Source of the DNA: Nitrosomonas stercoris
Lineage (GTDB): Bacteria > Pseudomonadota > Gammaproteobacteria > Burkholderiales > Nitrosomonadaceae
Assembly (NCBI GenBank): GCA_006742785.1
Contig: AP019755.1
Coordinates: forward strand, 806,001-870,000
Length of the DNA stretch: 64,000 nt
Direction: 5' to 3'
Shown here: positions 17,519-27,629 of the stretch, one piece after another
Numbering within the stretch: the stretch's first letter is position 1
How the letters are laid out: every line of letters begins with the position of its first letter
The notes under the pieces: generated by a model
Seen by the model: the letters and a program-made list of their open reading frames with translations, nothing else
What the model was told of the DNA's origin: nothing
Database searches by the model: none
Program-made: the position numbers and the translations under genes

Positions 17519-18313
17519 TTAATTCGAAAGGATCGATCGTTCGTTTAAATCCTGTGTAGATCTAGCATTATTACTGTAAAAAGTTTTCATATACTCCAGC
17601 TGAGCTTCTGAAATTGTGATTGATTCCTTCAGGATATACCATTGCACACCTTCACTACAGGGTGGCGTTGTTAACGAACCGGCCAGTGTTAAATATTTAA
17701 GATTATTCGTACTCACGCCTGACGGTAACAATTTTTTCAATTTGAGCCAGACTCTAGCAGTTGAATTTTCTTCGCCGCTTCTATAGGGCATATTATCCAA
17801 GATAGTTTGAAATACGGTATTCTCTTTTCCGATATTTATCATTACAGCCAATACTGCAATTTTTCCATCCCTACTAACATGCACAAAATGTAATTCTGCA
17901 GGAAATTTTTTATTACCAAAAACATGTTCACTAGGTTCATGAAAATGCAATTGAGTCAGCGGTAACAATTCTTTGCCAACTTTTAATCCACCTCTAAAAT
18001 TCTGGGAAATATTCACCTGTATGGCGTGCCCTGTGTTGATAAAGGATGGCATATCTGTACCATACTGTACTGCAAGTCTGTTGAGTGACCTAGACTTTAC
18101 AATCTTCTCATCAGCTAGATCCACTGGTGACTGATGTTTCCCTAGATTGCACTCTGCATAAGGATAGCTCAGTGGTACCGGCTGAGTAGCATCTTCAAGC
18201 GCACCCCAGTATGGCTCTTCCTCATAGGACCAGTCAGGCGGAGCAGAAACTGCAACAGTTACACTGCCTGCAAAGACTATCGAAGCCAGATTTATCAACA
18301 TCTTATTTTTCAT
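17519..18313 (-). CDS. Periplasmic alpha-carbonic anhydrase
   Basis: Interconverts CO2 and bicarbonate. The 264-residue protein starts with a Sec signal peptide (MKNKMLINLASIVFAGSVTV, cut likely near AVSA), so it acts in the periplasm. The alpha-class zinc site is clear: QLHFHEPSEH supplies two His and AELHFVHVSRDG the third. LAGSLTTPPCSEGVQW carries the active-site Thr. NLGKHQSPVDL is the usual N-terminal family block. Length fits bacterial alpha-CAs. It is transcribed alone. For an autotroph such an enzyme would supply bicarbonate or CO2 for fixation; that physiological use is inferred. A weak ribosome site (aaaggc) precedes the ATG. Confidence 0.95.
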   Translation of the reverse strand: MKNKMLINLASIVFAGSVTVAVSAPPDWSYEEEPYWGALEDATQPVPLSYPYAECNLGKHQSPVDLADEKIVKSRSLNRLAVQYGTDMPSFINTGHAIQVNISQNFRGGLKVGKELLPLTQLHFHEPSEHVFGNKKFPAELHFVHVSRDGKIAVLAVMINIGKENTVFQTILDNMPYRSGEENSTARVWLKLKKLLPSGVSTNNLKYLTLAGSLTTPPCSEGVQWYILKESITISEAQLEYMKTFYSNNARSTQDLNERSILSN

Positions 18314-18698
18314 AAATTGCCTTTTTTCTATATATTGTTGAATTTACAGATATATTTCCCACAGAAATTGATTATTAAAGATTTTTTGTTTACACCAATT
18401 TCCTAGATGGGTTGTGATTTGGTTTTTCTCATCTTAATTTGAGTAGATTGCTCATTCTCACTCGCAATACCCTCTTTCTGATTAACAGTCGTCAGCCTTA
18501 GTTGCTTCTTTATAATTCAGCAAAACGACAAGTAACACTCAAAATCAACACCATAATCAGGAAAAACCTGAGACACATTATCTTCTCTTTTTAAAATATG
18601 CAAATTGCAAAATTTAAAAAAGATATCTGGCAGCTATTCGTCATTTACACTAAGTTCTCATGTTTCCAGAGACTTTAAACAAGCTTTTATCTCACTAT
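18314..18698. other. Intergenic, AT-rich, no gene seen
   Basis: Lies between the 5' end of the carbonic anhydrase gene and the 3' end of the aconitase gene, both on the minus strand. It should hold the carbonic anhydrase promoter and the aconitase terminator. The sequence is AT-rich without a convincing hairpin-plus-T-run, and no open frame of note was found. Confidence 0.5.
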
Positions 18699-21557
18699 TC
18701 ACGCATAATTTTTTCTGAGTACGTATTGCAGGATGCCGCCATGGCGGTAGTAGTCCACTTCAATGGCAGTATCAATACGGCAACGTAGCGTTACTTCTTG
18801 CTGAGTGCCATCACGTCTGTGAATGACTAGTGTGACGGTTTGTTGCGGTTGCAATTGACCTAATCCTAAAATATCAAACTGCTCATTACCGGTGATGCCT
18901 AATGAAGTTGGACTATCGCCAGGCTGGAATTGTAGTGGCAGCACGCCCATACCAATTAAGTTACTGCGATGGATGCGCTCATAGCTTTGGGCAATCACGG
19001 CTTTAACGCCTAATAATTGGGTGCCTTTAGCTGCCCAGTCACGGCTGGAACCAGTGCCGTATTCCTTGCCAGCCAATACCACGGTAGGGATGCCAGTTTG
19101 TTGATAACGCATGGCGGCATCAAAGATACTCATCTGTTCGCCACCATTGTCATTTCCTTGCGCGTAATAGCAGGTCACGCCGCCTTCACTGCCTGGCACC
19201 ATCAGGTTTCTAATGCGGACATTAGCAAAGGTGCCGCGCATCATGACATGATGATTGCCGCGACGCGAACCATAGCTGTTGAAATCCAGTCGTTTTACGC
19301 CATGCTCTAGCAGGTATTCACCTGCTGGGGAAGCTGCTTTGATGGCGCCTGCTGGGCTAATGTGATCGGTGGTGACGGAATCTCCAAATACGGCCAAGGC
19401 GCGAGCACCCTGGATAGCGGTAGGTTGTTCAACTTGATGGATATCCAGTGGGAAATCTGCAAAGAAGGGCGGCTCGGCAATGTAGGTGGAAGCGGGCCAA
19501 TCATAGGATTTGCCAGTGGCCGCTGTAATGTTATTCCACAAGACATGATCTTTGGTGAAATCACGATACAGACGACGGAAGGTATCCGCTTGGGTGGCAT
19601 AGTTCATCACGGCAGCAATCTCGGCATTGCTGGGCCAGATATCACGCAGCCAAACTGGTTGGCCGTCTTTACCTGTCCCCAATGGTTCACGGGTGGGATC
19701 TTTTAACACGGTGCCGGCAATAGCATAAGCTACGACCAGTGGTGGGGAAGCCAGGAAGTTGGCCCGGATGTTGGAATGGATGCGTGCTTCAAAGTTGCGG
19801 TTACCGGATAGCACGGCAGCACAAACCAGATCTTCTTTGATGACGGTCTCTTCTACAATTTCTGGCAGCGGACCAGAGTTACCAATACAGGTGGTACAAC
19901 CATACCCAGCTAAGCTAAAGCCTAGTTGCTCCAGATAGGGCAGCAAACCCGCTGCTTGCAGATAGTCTGTGACTACGCGTGAACCAGGGGCAAGCGATGT
20001 CTTGATGTGATGTTGTACGGTCAAGCCTTTTTCTACTGCCTTTTTGGCCAGCAAGCCCGCCGCAATCAATACGCTGGGGTTAGAGGTGTTGGTACAGGAG
20101 GTAATCGCTGCAATCAGAATATCGCCGTGATGCAAATCAATGGCTGCCGGGATTGCCGCATTATCTGCAGGATGTGCGCCAATCCGCGGAGTAGGACGGT
20201 TGCCAGTCATTTCAGTGGCATTGCGTGCATCACCTGGGGTGACAGCAGATTCATTTTGACTGCGATCAGGGGCGACACATAATTCTGATTGGGCGCGCTT
20301 ATCGCGGGTGTGATAGGTTTGCGTAAGTAGTTCCGCTGCTTTACCAAAGCCGTTATCTTTCACCGGTCGGCTAAATAGCTCTGTAAAGGTGGTTTTGAGT
20401 GCCTCTAATGCAATGCGATCTTGCGGGCGTTTGGGGCCAGCTAGTGAGGGCTCAATGGTGGCCAAATCCAGTGTTAAGACTTGACTGTAGTCAATGTCTC
20501 CCAGCTGCGGTACACCAAATAGACCTTGAGCGCGGAAGTAGCGTTCCAGTGCATCGATTTCCTCTGCTGTGCGCCCGGTGTAGCGAAAGTAATCTAAGGT
20601 GGTGTCATCTACCGGGAATAGACCTAAGGTGGCGCCATATTCTGGCGACATGTTACTGATGGTGGCACGATCTGGCAGGCTCAGTGAAGCGGTGCCTTCG
20701 CCAAAGAATTCTACAAACTTGCCTACTACATTGGCTTGACGCAGCATTTCTGTCACAGTTAGTACCAAGTCAGTAGCAGTCACTCCCTCTCGCAATTGCC
20801 CCACTAGATTCACCCCAACTACATCTGGCGTTAAGAAATACACTGGTTGGCCCAGCATGCCGGCTTCAGCTTCAATGCCGCCTACGCCCCAACCCACTAC
20901 ACCAATACCGTTGATCATGGTGGTATGTGAGTCGGTACCGACCAGGGTATCAGGATAGATTAAGCCATTCTTTTGATGTACGCCACGCGCCAGGTATTCT
21001 AAGTTGACCTGATGCACAATGCCAATGCCTGGGGGAATTACGCCAAAGGTGTCAAATGCTTGCATACCCCATTTGATGAATTGATAGCGCTCGTGATTAC
21101 GCTGGAATTCAATTTCCATATTGCGTGCCAATGCCTGGCTATCACCGTAATAATCCACCTGGATGGAGTGATCGACCACCAGATCGACGGGGACCAGTGG
21201 TTCAATTTGTTCAGGATCTTTACCCAATCGTTGCGCAGCGCTACGCATGGCAGCCAGATCGACCAGCAGCGGTACGCCTGTGAAATCCTGTAAGACAATG
21301 CGGGCCACTACAAATGGAATTTCATGGGTGCGTTCTGCTTGGGGTTGCCAGCCAGCCAGTTGCTCAACATGCGCCTGGGTGATCTTGTTGTCATCATAAT
21401 TGCGCAGGACTGATTCCAGCACGATACGAATGGAAAGAGGCAGCCGTGTAATCTTGCCTAACCCAGCTTCCTCCAGTGCTGACAGAGCATAAAACTGGGC
21501 AGTGGTACCATTTGCCAGGGTGAGGGGACGTAAACTGTTGAATAAATTATGAGCCAT
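18699..21557 (-). CDS. acnA: Aconitate hydratase A
   Basis: Isomerises citrate and isocitrate in the citric-acid cycle using a 4Fe-4S cluster. Cluster ligands are visible in [17 protein letters not shown] and [14 protein letters not shown]. The AcnA/IRP-type blocks [19 protein letters not shown]-like ([18 protein letters not shown]) and [17 protein letters not shown] are also present. The frame opens at 21611, but the start is placed at 21557 because the family begins with [12 protein letters not shown] and an AAGGAA ribosome site precedes that ATG. At 952 residues it is about 50-60 longer than usual AcnA (about 890-905). The excess lies just before SCTNTSNP, in a hydrophilic stretch containing [20 protein letters not shown]. 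Transcribed divergently from the mutarotase gene. Confidence 0.95.
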   Translation of the reverse strand: MAHNLFNSLRPLTLANGTTAQFYALSALEEAGLGKITRLPLSIRIVLESVLRNYDDNKITQAHVEQLAGWQPQAERTHEIPFVVARIVLQDFTGVPLLVDLAAMRSAAQRLGKDPEQIEPLVPVDLVVDHSIQVDYYGDSQALARNMEIEFQRNHERYQFIKWGMQAFDTFGVIPPGIGIVHQVNLEYLARGVHQKNGLIYPDTLVGTDSHTTMINGIGVVGWGVGGIEAEAGMLGQPVYFLTPDVVGVNLVGQLREGVTATDLVLTVTEMLRQANVVGKFVEFFGEGTASLSLPDRATISNMSPEYGATLGLFPVDDTTLDYFRYTGRTAEEIDALERYFRAQGLFGVPQLGDIDYSQVLTLDLATIEPSLAGPKRPQDRIALEALKTTFTELFSRPVKDNGFGKAAELLTQTYHTRDKRAQSELCVAPDRSQNESAVTPGDARNATEMTGNRPTPRIGAHPADNAAIPAAIDLHHGDILIAAITSCTNTSNPSVLIAAGLLAKKAVEKGLTVQHHIKTSLAPGSRVVTDYLQAAGLLPYLEQLGFSLAGYGCTTCIGNSGPLPEIVEETVIKEDLVCAAVLSGNRNFEARIHSNIRANFLASPPLVVAYAIAGTVLKDPTREPLGTGKDGQPVWLRDIWPSNAEIAAVMNYATQADTFRRLYRDFTKDHVLWNNITAATGKSYDWPASTYIAEPPFFADFPLDIHQVEQPTAIQGARALAVFGDSVTTDHISPAGAIKAASPAGEYLLEHGVKRLDFNSYGSRRGNHHVMMRGTFANVRIRNLMVPGSEGGVTCYYAQGNDNGGEQMSIFDAAMRYQQTGIPTVVLAGKEYGTGSSRDWAAKGTQLLGVKAVIAQSYERIHRSNLIGMGVLPLQFQPGDSPTSLGITGNEQFDILGLGQLQPQQTVTLVIHRRDGTQQEVTLRCRIDTAIEVDYYRHGGILQYVLRKNYA

Positions 21558-21699
21558 GTCAGTTCCTTGCGTGAGCGCTTGGCAGCGATTTTGTATGTAT
21601 CGATGAATCATTTGAGTTTATCATTTGCCACTGGCTGGCACCAAGTATTGACTTGGGAGGCCAGCACAACCGCTTTTTGATGTATTTGATAGGAGTATG

Positions 21700-22608
21700 A
21701 TGAATAGCGAACAGCTCAATCAACAATATGGTATCGGTCAGCAGGTGGTCTTTAGCGAGGGCAAAGGTGGCTTGCCAGTTATCCAGGTGAATAACGAGCA
21801 GGCCAAAGCGCTTATCTCAGTATATGGGGGACAAGTCTTGGCTTTTCAGCCAGCGCATGCGCAGCAGCAGTTATTGTTTGTCAGCCAGCAAGCTTATTAT
21901 CAGCCCGGCAAGGCAATTAAGGGGGGGGTGCCGATTTGTTGGCCGTGGTTTGGTCCGGATTTGGAAGGTAAAGGGCGACCAGCGCATGGCTTTATGCGCA
22001 ATCGTATGTGGGAGGTTATCTCCACTGCTCTGACACCGGAAGGTGCGGTACAGATTGTATTAGGAGCCACGGATACGGCAGAGACCCGGGCGATCTGGTC
22101 ACGTGCTTTTGCACTGCAGTTGGAGATCACCATTGCAGATACCTTGAATCTGGAGTTGACTACGCGTAATACTGGTACGCAACCGTGTACTATCACACAA
22201 GCCTTTCATCCTTATTTCCAGGTGGGCGATATTCGCCAAACCAGTGTGACGGGTTTGGAAAACACGCGCTATATCGATAAGGTCAGTGATAACATGGAAA
22301 GGGAACAATTGGGTGCAGTAACTATCGATGCTGAGGTGGATCGGATTTATCAGGCGGTGGGCAGTAGTGATCTGGTTATTCATGATCAGGCTTGGCAACG
22401 TCGTATTCGGATTACGTCCAAAGGCAACAGAACAGCAGTGGTGTGGAATCCATGGGCCAAACGCTCTGCTGCTATGTCTGATCTGGGAGATGAGGATTAT
22501 CTACGTTTCATTTGTGTGGAAACCACCAATGCTGCGACTGATCGCGCTCATATCCCGCCAAATAGTGAAGTCAAACTCACCGCTAACTATAAAATTGAGC
22601 AGGAGTAA
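21700..22608 (+). CDS. D-hexose-6-phosphate mutarotase (YeaD type)
   Basis: An aldose-1-epimerase-fold protein of about 302 residues acting on the anomers of glucose-6-phosphate. Family blocks are KGGVPICWPWFGP (substrate-site region, about residue 75), GRPAHGFMRNRMWEV, ITQAFHPYFQVGD with the conserved His, and VVWNPWAKRSAAMSDLGDEDYLRFICVE near the end. Two ATGs are adjacent (21697 and 21700); the AGGAG at 21691-21695 is only 1 base from the first, so the second is favoured. It is divergent from acnA and convergent with the flagellar cluster. Confidence 0.9.
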   Translation: MNSEQLNQQYGIGQQVVFSEGKGGLPVIQVNNEQAKALISVYGGQVLAFQPAHAQQQLLFVSQQAYYQPGKAIKGGVPICWPWFGPDLEGKGRPAHGFMRNRMWEVISTALTPEGAVQIVLGATDTAETRAIWSRAFALQLEITIADTLNLELTTRNTGTQPCTITQAFHPYFQVGDIRQTSVTGLENTRYIDKVSDNMEREQLGAVTIDAEVDRIYQAVGSSDLVIHDQAWQRRIRITSKGNRTAVVWNPWAKRSAAMSDLGDEDYLRFICVETTNAATDRAHIPPNSEVKLTANYKIEQE

Positions 22609-22659
22609 TTATCGTAATTAAATCAACAATAGCAATAGATTGTTTGGAACGAACAACGA

Positions 22660-23382
22660 TCATTTATTTCGTAACCGGGTGCGCAGGCGTGAGATTGCCT
22701 GGGTATGTATCTGACAGACGCGTGATTCGCTGACACTCAAAACCTCTCCGATTTCACGTAGATTCATGTCCTGCTCATAGTACATACCCATAACCATTTT
22801 TTCTCTTTCGGGTAATTTCTCAATGGCATCCACCAATAATTCTCGTAGATTTTTTTCCAGTAATTGCTCTAATGGCTCATTACTTTGATCATTGCAGAGA
22901 TGATCGAGGAAATGATCTTCCTCACTTTCCTGAAAATCCTCATAATAGATCAATTGCCCACCACCGGCTTCCTGCAACATTTCCTGATACTCACTCAATG
23001 ACACCTCGAGCTCGTCTGCAATTTCCTGCTCACTGGGCGAATAACCCAAACGCTGCTCAAGCGTACGCATGGCGGTTTCAATTTGGCGCATTTTCTTGCG
23101 CAAGCTACGCGGCAACCAATCCGCACCTCGTAACTCATCCAGCATGGAACCGCGGATACGCTGGGCAGCGTAACTCTCGAACTGACGCCCATACGAACCT
23201 TCATAACGACCAATAGCATCCAGTAATCCAATCATACCGGCCTGGATCAGATCATCTACCTGCACACTGGCAGGCAATCTGGCCATCATGTGGTAAGCAA
23301 TGCGTTTGACCAGCGGGGTAAATTCAACCACAAACTGATCTTTATCAATAGTTCCTGATTCGGTATACATAGACTCGCTCAC
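22660..23382 (-). CDS. fliA: Flagellar sigma-28 factor FliA
   Basis: RNA polymerase sigma factor for late flagellar genes, 240 residues as usual. Visible regions are LVKRIAYHMMARLPASVQVD and DLIQAGMIGLLDAIGRY with RQFESYAAQRIRGSMLDELR (region 2), ERLGYSPSEQEIADEL (region 3), and LPEREKMVMGMYYEQDMNLR with EIGEVLSVSESRVCQIHTQA (region 4 HTH). It starts with GTG; its GTGA overlaps the stop of flhG, so the two are translationally coupled. It is the last gene of the flhB-flhA-flhF-flhG-fliA cluster. Its antagonist FlgM is encoded at 36581, behind a matching sigma-28 promoter. Confidence 0.95.
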   Translation of the reverse strand: MSESMYTESGTIDKDQFVVEFTPLVKRIAYHMMARLPASVQVDDLIQAGMIGLLDAIGRYEGSYGRQFESYAAQRIRGSMLDELRGADWLPRSLRKKMRQIETAMRTLEQRLGYSPSEQEIADELEVSLSEYQEMLQEAGGGQLIYYEDFQESEEDHFLDHLCNDQSNEPLEQLLEKNLRELLVDAIEKLPEREKMVMGMYYEQDMNLREIGEVLSVSESRVCQIHTQAISRLRTRLRNK

Positions 23383-24272
23383 ACCATAAAATTTGCTGCA
23401 TCAAGATGACTGGTTCGGATTAATCTGCGTATAAAATTTTCCACTTCATCGTTATCTGCCCAGGCACCGGTACATTGCAACAGCTTCTCAGCCAGCTGCC
23501 GATAACTCGCAGCTGATTGGGAAGACGGAAAAGCACCCACCACCGGCTGGCATAATTGTGTCGAACGATGCAGCTTGTCATCTAACAAAATACAACCTGT
23601 CCACTCCAACTCAACGGCAAGATTCTTGTGGGCAACATGGGCGATATTGTTGAAAATATCGCGCCCCATACTTTCCGATTCCACTTTGTTGATCAATATC
23701 AAAAAGTGACGACGGGCATATTCCTGGCTAATCAGCTTAATTAGTGCATAAGCATCAGTAATGGCCGTCCCAGAGGCAGACAACACAATCAACACCTGCT
23801 GTGAAGCCAAGCTAAGCGGTACCACCTGACTGCTTTTTCCAATAGCGGTATCAATCAGCACCACATCGATTGGCTGCGATAATTCACTGAAACACTGAAT
23901 CAGACGTTCCTGATCTGCCAGCGACAATTTGGCCAGTGAATGGATGCCGCGCATGGCTGTCAAGACCAATACACCATCTGGCCCTTGTGTCATGACCTGT
24001 TCCAGTGTTTTATCTTGATTAATAACATGCTGCAGATCGTAGCGTGCGCTCAAACCCAGATTGGCATTGATATCTTTATGTCGTGGATTTTCATCCAGAA
24101 TCAATACCTGTTTGCCCATTTTCGCCAGTGCAGCTGCCAGATTGATCACAGAACAGGTTTTGCCCACCCCCGTTCTGCCACCAGCCACGGCAAACACGCG
24201 TACGCCTGTGTTAGAGGTGAGTGCAGATAACTCGCGCAAACCGGATGCCTGATCTTTTTTCATCCTAGTCAT
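23379..24272 (-). CDS. flhG: Flagellar number regulator FlhG (FleN, MinD-like ATPase)
   Basis: A MinD/ParA-type ATPase that limits flagellar number and works with FlhF. The deviant Walker A AVAGGRTGVGKTCSVINLAAAL near residue 32 keeps the catalytic Lys, and VVLIDTAIGKSSQVV is the switch/Walker B region. VLILDENPRHKDINANLG follows the P-loop, as in MinD. The frame opens at a TTG (24278); ATG at 24272 or 24263 are the more likely starts. The 5' end overlaps flhF slightly and the 3' end overlaps fliA by 4 bp. The gene order flhF-flhG-fliA is typical of proteobacteria with polar flagella. Confidence 0.93.
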   Translation of the reverse strand: MTRMKKDQASGLRELSALTSNTGVRVFAVAGGRTGVGKTCSVINLAAALAKMGKQVLILDENPRHKDINANLGLSARYDLQHVINQDKTLEQVMTQGPDGVLVLTAMRGIHSLAKLSLADQERLIQCFSELSQPIDVVLIDTAIGKSSQVVPLSLASQQVLIVLSASGTAITDAYALIKLISQEYARRHFLILINKVESESMGRDIFNNIAHVAHKNLAVELEWTGCILLDDKLHRSTQLCQPVVGAFPSSQSAASYRQLAEKLLQCTGAWADNDEVENFIRRLIRTSHLDAANFMV

Positions 24273-25512
24273 GATCAACTTTAATACGCGCTGACTGGCT
24301 GCCAGCTGATTGCTTAGTACGGCTACCAGCCATAATCAATGCAAATTCCGGATCTTGCAGCGAGAAGGGTGAATTGTTCGGTGTTGGTTTAAATACACGA
24401 TGTAATAAATAGCGTGAATTGGCTTCGTGCAAATCTTCCGGCACTTTTTGGCCATTTGTCACATAGTGCAACACCAATTTGCGACGAATAATCGCATCTA
24501 ACACAATACCGATACTGGCCGCCTCATCCATTTTCGTAATAATGCAGCCATAAATATGATGCTGCTGATAGGCGGAAATTACTTCATCCAACGTATCATT
24601 GCTACTGGTAGCATTAAGCAGCAGCAAGTGTCTTATTTCGGTACCACATTGGTTCAACATGGCAATCTGTTCCGCCAGCATTTGATCACGCTGGCTCATG
24701 CCAACGGTATCAATTAGCACAATGTGTTTGTTACGCAGTTCGTGCAATATCAGCTGCAAATCCTCAATATCCTTGACACTACGTACTGGCACTCCCAATA
24801 ATTTGCCGTAAATGCGTAGTTGCTCATGCCCGCCAATACGATAGCTATCTGTCGTCAGCAATGCGACCTTATCTGCGCCATGCCGAATAACAGCACGCGC
24901 AGCTAATTTGGCAGTGGTGGTGGTTTTACCGACACCAGTAGGACCGATTAGCGCATACACACCGCCTTGCTCAATCATTTCATCGCCGGTAGCGGTACGC
25001 AAATTAAGCGTCAGTAACGTTATGGTTTTCTTGAGACTTTGTTCAAAATCATGATTACCGGGTAATTTTTCCAGTAAATGACGTGATAGCAACGGGCTGA
25101 ATCCTGCATCCAATAAAGTGCGCAATACCTTGGTGCCCTCCGGATCACGCTGAGAAAAATTGCTCCAGCTCATCGTGGCCAATTGCTCCTCCAGCATCTG
25201 ACGCATCGCCTGGATTTCTTGAATAATATGTTCGCTTTGATGATCTGCCACGGGCGGGGCTGTTTCAGCTCGTTTGGGCGTCGCTACAGTCTGTTTGGTT
25301 TCAGTAACAGGTTGTTGTTTAGATGTAATCGTCGCTGCTTCGCGAGGCGCATCCCCCGTTAATCTAGTCATGTCCCGACTGGCTAATGCCATGATTTCAA
25401 TTCCATTGGGCGTTTGTTTATTAGACAAAATAACGGCATCCGCTCCTAATTCTTCTTTAACTTTGCGCAACACTTCATGGGAGGTTGCAGCTAAAAACTT
25501 CCTCACTTTCAT
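24265..25512 (-). CDS. flhF: Flagellar SRP-type GTPase FlhF
   Basis: GTPase of the SRP family that places the flagellum at the pole. The N-terminal B domain is recognisable by MKVRKFLAATSHEVLRKVKE and ELGADAVILSNKQTPNG. The NG domain carries ALIGPTGVGKTTTTAKLAAR (P-loop), LLTTDSYRIGGHEQLRIYG, LIDTVGMSQRD (G3) and GCIITKMDEAASIG (G4). At 415 residues it has a normal length. The stop of flhA overlaps its start by 4 bp and its end overlaps flhG. The linker of about residues 65-110, rich in Thr, Pro and Ala, is the usual variable part. Confidence 0.95.
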   Translation of the reverse strand: MKVRKFLAATSHEVLRKVKEELGADAVILSNKQTPNGIEIMALASRDMTRLTGDAPREAATITSKQQPVTETKQTVATPKRAETAPPVADHQSEHIIQEIQAMRQMLEEQLATMSWSNFSQRDPEGTKVLRTLLDAGFSPLLSRHLLEKLPGNHDFEQSLKKTITLLTLNLRTATGDEMIEQGGVYALIGPTGVGKTTTTAKLAARAVIRHGADKVALLTTDSYRIGGHEQLRIYGKLLGVPVRSVKDIEDLQLILHELRNKHIVLIDTVGMSQRDQMLAEQIAMLNQCGTEIRHLLLLNATSSNDTLDEVISAYQQHHIYGCIITKMDEAASIGIVLDAIIRRKLVLHYVTNGQKVPEDLHEANSRYLLHRVFKPTPNNSPFSLQDPEFALIMAGSRTKQSAGSQSARIKVDHD

Positions 25513-27593
25513 CTTTTATTCCCTCCAATGATTGATATAAATTTGATTTTTCTCGTATCTGGAATTTCAGAATGAGCCAACACCTTTAACTGCGGTAAAG
25601 AGCGTCGCAAAAAACGCGATAACAATAACCGCATGGCATCGGGCACCACCAACACGGTAGGTAATTCAAGTTGCTCCAAGTGATTCACAGCCTCACTGGT
25701 TTCACGCGTCAACGTATCGGCCAACCCTGGTTCGATACCACCGCTAGTTGCTGGGTCGGCCTGTACAACCTGCAACAGAATGGACTCCAATTCGGGATGC
25801 AAACTCATCACCTGCATTTCTGCGCCGGATGGAAAGCACTGTTCGACAATCATGCGGCCTAACGCTACTCTCACCCAGGCTAGTAACTCGTTTACCTCCT
25901 GAGTGCGTCCGGCATGTTCTGCGAGTGTGTCAATGATGGTGCGCATGTCACGAATATTGACGCCTTCCTCTAATAAGCCCTGCAAAATCTTCTGCACCGT
26001 TGCCAATGGCAATAATTTAGGAATCAGATCATCTGTCAACTTGGGAATATTGCGCTCCAGATGATCCAGTAATTTTTGCAATTGTTCGCGCCCTAATAAC
26101 TCGGAGGCGTACATACGCATCAAATGATTCAAGTGGGTGGTGACTACAGTGCTAGCATCCACCACGGTGTAGCCGCTGGTTTGCGCCAAATCACGTTGCC
26201 CGTTTTCAATCCAAACTGCAGGCAATCCAAATGCCGGATCTTCGGTAGCATTACCAGGCAATGCGGCCGTCACTTGGCCAGGATTAATCGCCAGATGCAT
26301 GCCGGTGTAAGCTTCCCCCTGTCCGATAACTGAGCCTTTCATGGTGATGCGGTAACTATTGGGCGCTAACTCCAGATTGTCACGGATATGTACAACGGGG
26401 GGTAGAAAGCCGATTTCCTGCGCAAATTTCTTGCGAATACTGTTAATACGCTTGAGCAAATCTCCCTGGCGAAGCTTATCCACCATCGGAATCAAGCGAT
26501 AGCCAACCTCCAACCCCAACATATCGACCTGCACCACATCTTCCCAGCTGGCATCCTGTGTTTCTGGAGTCACAATCTCTGGTTCTTCTGGCTGCGCATC
26601 CGTTACTGCAACGCGATCGCCCAAATAATAGGCAAGAATACCGATCATGCCTGCCAGCAGTAGAAAAACAAAGTGTGGCATTCCCGGCACTAAACCCAAT
26701 GCTCCCAAAATACCTGTTGTCAGCCATAGTACTTGTGGACGGTTAAACAGCTGATTTGCTACTTGTTGACCAAGATCTTCATCCGTACTGACTCGGCTGA
26801 CCACCAAACCAGCGGCAGTAGAAATAATCAACGCTGGAATCTGAGCAACCAGCCCATCGCCAATGGTCAACAAAGTATAATTTTTGGCAGCATCTCCAAA
26901 TGCCATATCATGTTGCAACACACCCACGATGAGCCCGCCAATTACGGTAATGAGCATGATCAAAATGCCGGCAATAGCATCCCCGCGGACAAATTTACTG
27001 GCACCGTCCATGGAACCGTAAAAATCTGCTTCCTGTGAAACACGTTCACGCCTTTGTCGTGCTTCATCTTCCCGAATTAGTCCCGCATTCAGATCGGCAT
27101 CAATCGCCATTTGCTTGCCTGGAATCGCATCTAGTGTAAAACGCGCACTGACTTCAGCAATACGGCCTGCACCTTTGGTGATCACCACAAAATTGATCAC
27201 CACTAAAATGGTGAACACCACCAATCCTACGGCATAATTGCCCCCTACCAGAAAATGACCAAATGCCTCGATTACCTTACCGGCAGCATCTGGACCATTG
27301 TGACCGTGCATTAGCACCACCCGTGTTGAGGCAACGTTAAGTGACAAACGCAACAATGTCGTAATCAGCAAAATAGTAGGAAATGCTGCAAATTCAAGCG
27401 CATCGCGTGAATAAAGACTGACTAGCAACACGATGATGGCCAATGCAATGTTGAAAGTGAACAACACATCCAGCACAAATGGCGGCAACGGCAGCACCAT
27501 CATCGACAAGATCATGATGATCAGCATCGGGCCGGAGAGGCTGCGCAGCTGGCCGTCTCGTGCTAAATTTGTAAGCGATAAAATATGGTTCAT
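25509..27593 (-). CDS. flhA: Flagellar export apparatus protein FlhA
   Basis: Inner-membrane component of the flagellar type III export gate, 694 residues. The N-terminal third is a multi-spanning membrane domain (LSMMVLPLPPFVLDVLFTFN, IALAIIVLLVSLYSRD). The family FHIPEP-type cytoplasmic loop follows (VVITKGAGRIAEVSARFTLD, AIPGKQMAIDADLNAGLI). The C-terminal cytoplasmic domain binds chaperone-substrate complexes. It lies 36 bp downstream of flhB and overlaps flhF by 4 bp, so it is part of a single flagellar transcription unit. All segments appear intact. Confidence 0.97.
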   Translation of the reverse strand: MNHILSLTNLARDGQLRSLSGPMLIIMILSMMVLPLPPFVLDVLFTFNIALAIIVLLVSLYSRDALEFAAFPTILLITTLLRLSLNVASTRVVLMHGHNGPDAAGKVIEAFGHFLVGGNYAVGLVVFTILVVINFVVITKGAGRIAEVSARFTLDAIPGKQMAIDADLNAGLIREDEARQRRERVSQEADFYGSMDGASKFVRGDAIAGILIMLITVIGGLIVGVLQHDMAFGDAAKNYTLLTIGDGLVAQIPALIISTAAGLVVSRVSTDEDLGQQVANQLFNRPQVLWLTTGILGALGLVPGMPHFVFLLLAGMIGILAYYLGDRVAVTDAQPEEPEIVTPETQDASWEDVVQVDMLGLEVGYRLIPMVDKLRQGDLLKRINSIRKKFAQEIGFLPPVVHIRDNLELAPNSYRITMKGSVIGQGEAYTGMHLAINPGQVTAALPGNATEDPAFGLPAVWIENGQRDLAQTSGYTVVDASTVVTTHLNHLMRMYASELLGREQLQKLLDHLERNIPKLTDDLIPKLLPLATVQKILQGLLEEGVNIRDMRTIIDTLAEHAGRTQEVNELLAWVRVALGRMIVEQCFPSGAEMQVMSLHPELESILLQVVQADPATSGGIEPGLADTLTRETSEAVNHLEQLELPTVLVVPDAMRLLLSRFLRRSLPQLKVLAHSEIPDTRKIKFISIIGGNKR

Positions 27594-27629
27594 TTCATTA
27601 ATGGCGATGACTGGTTATTGAGCAAAAAA

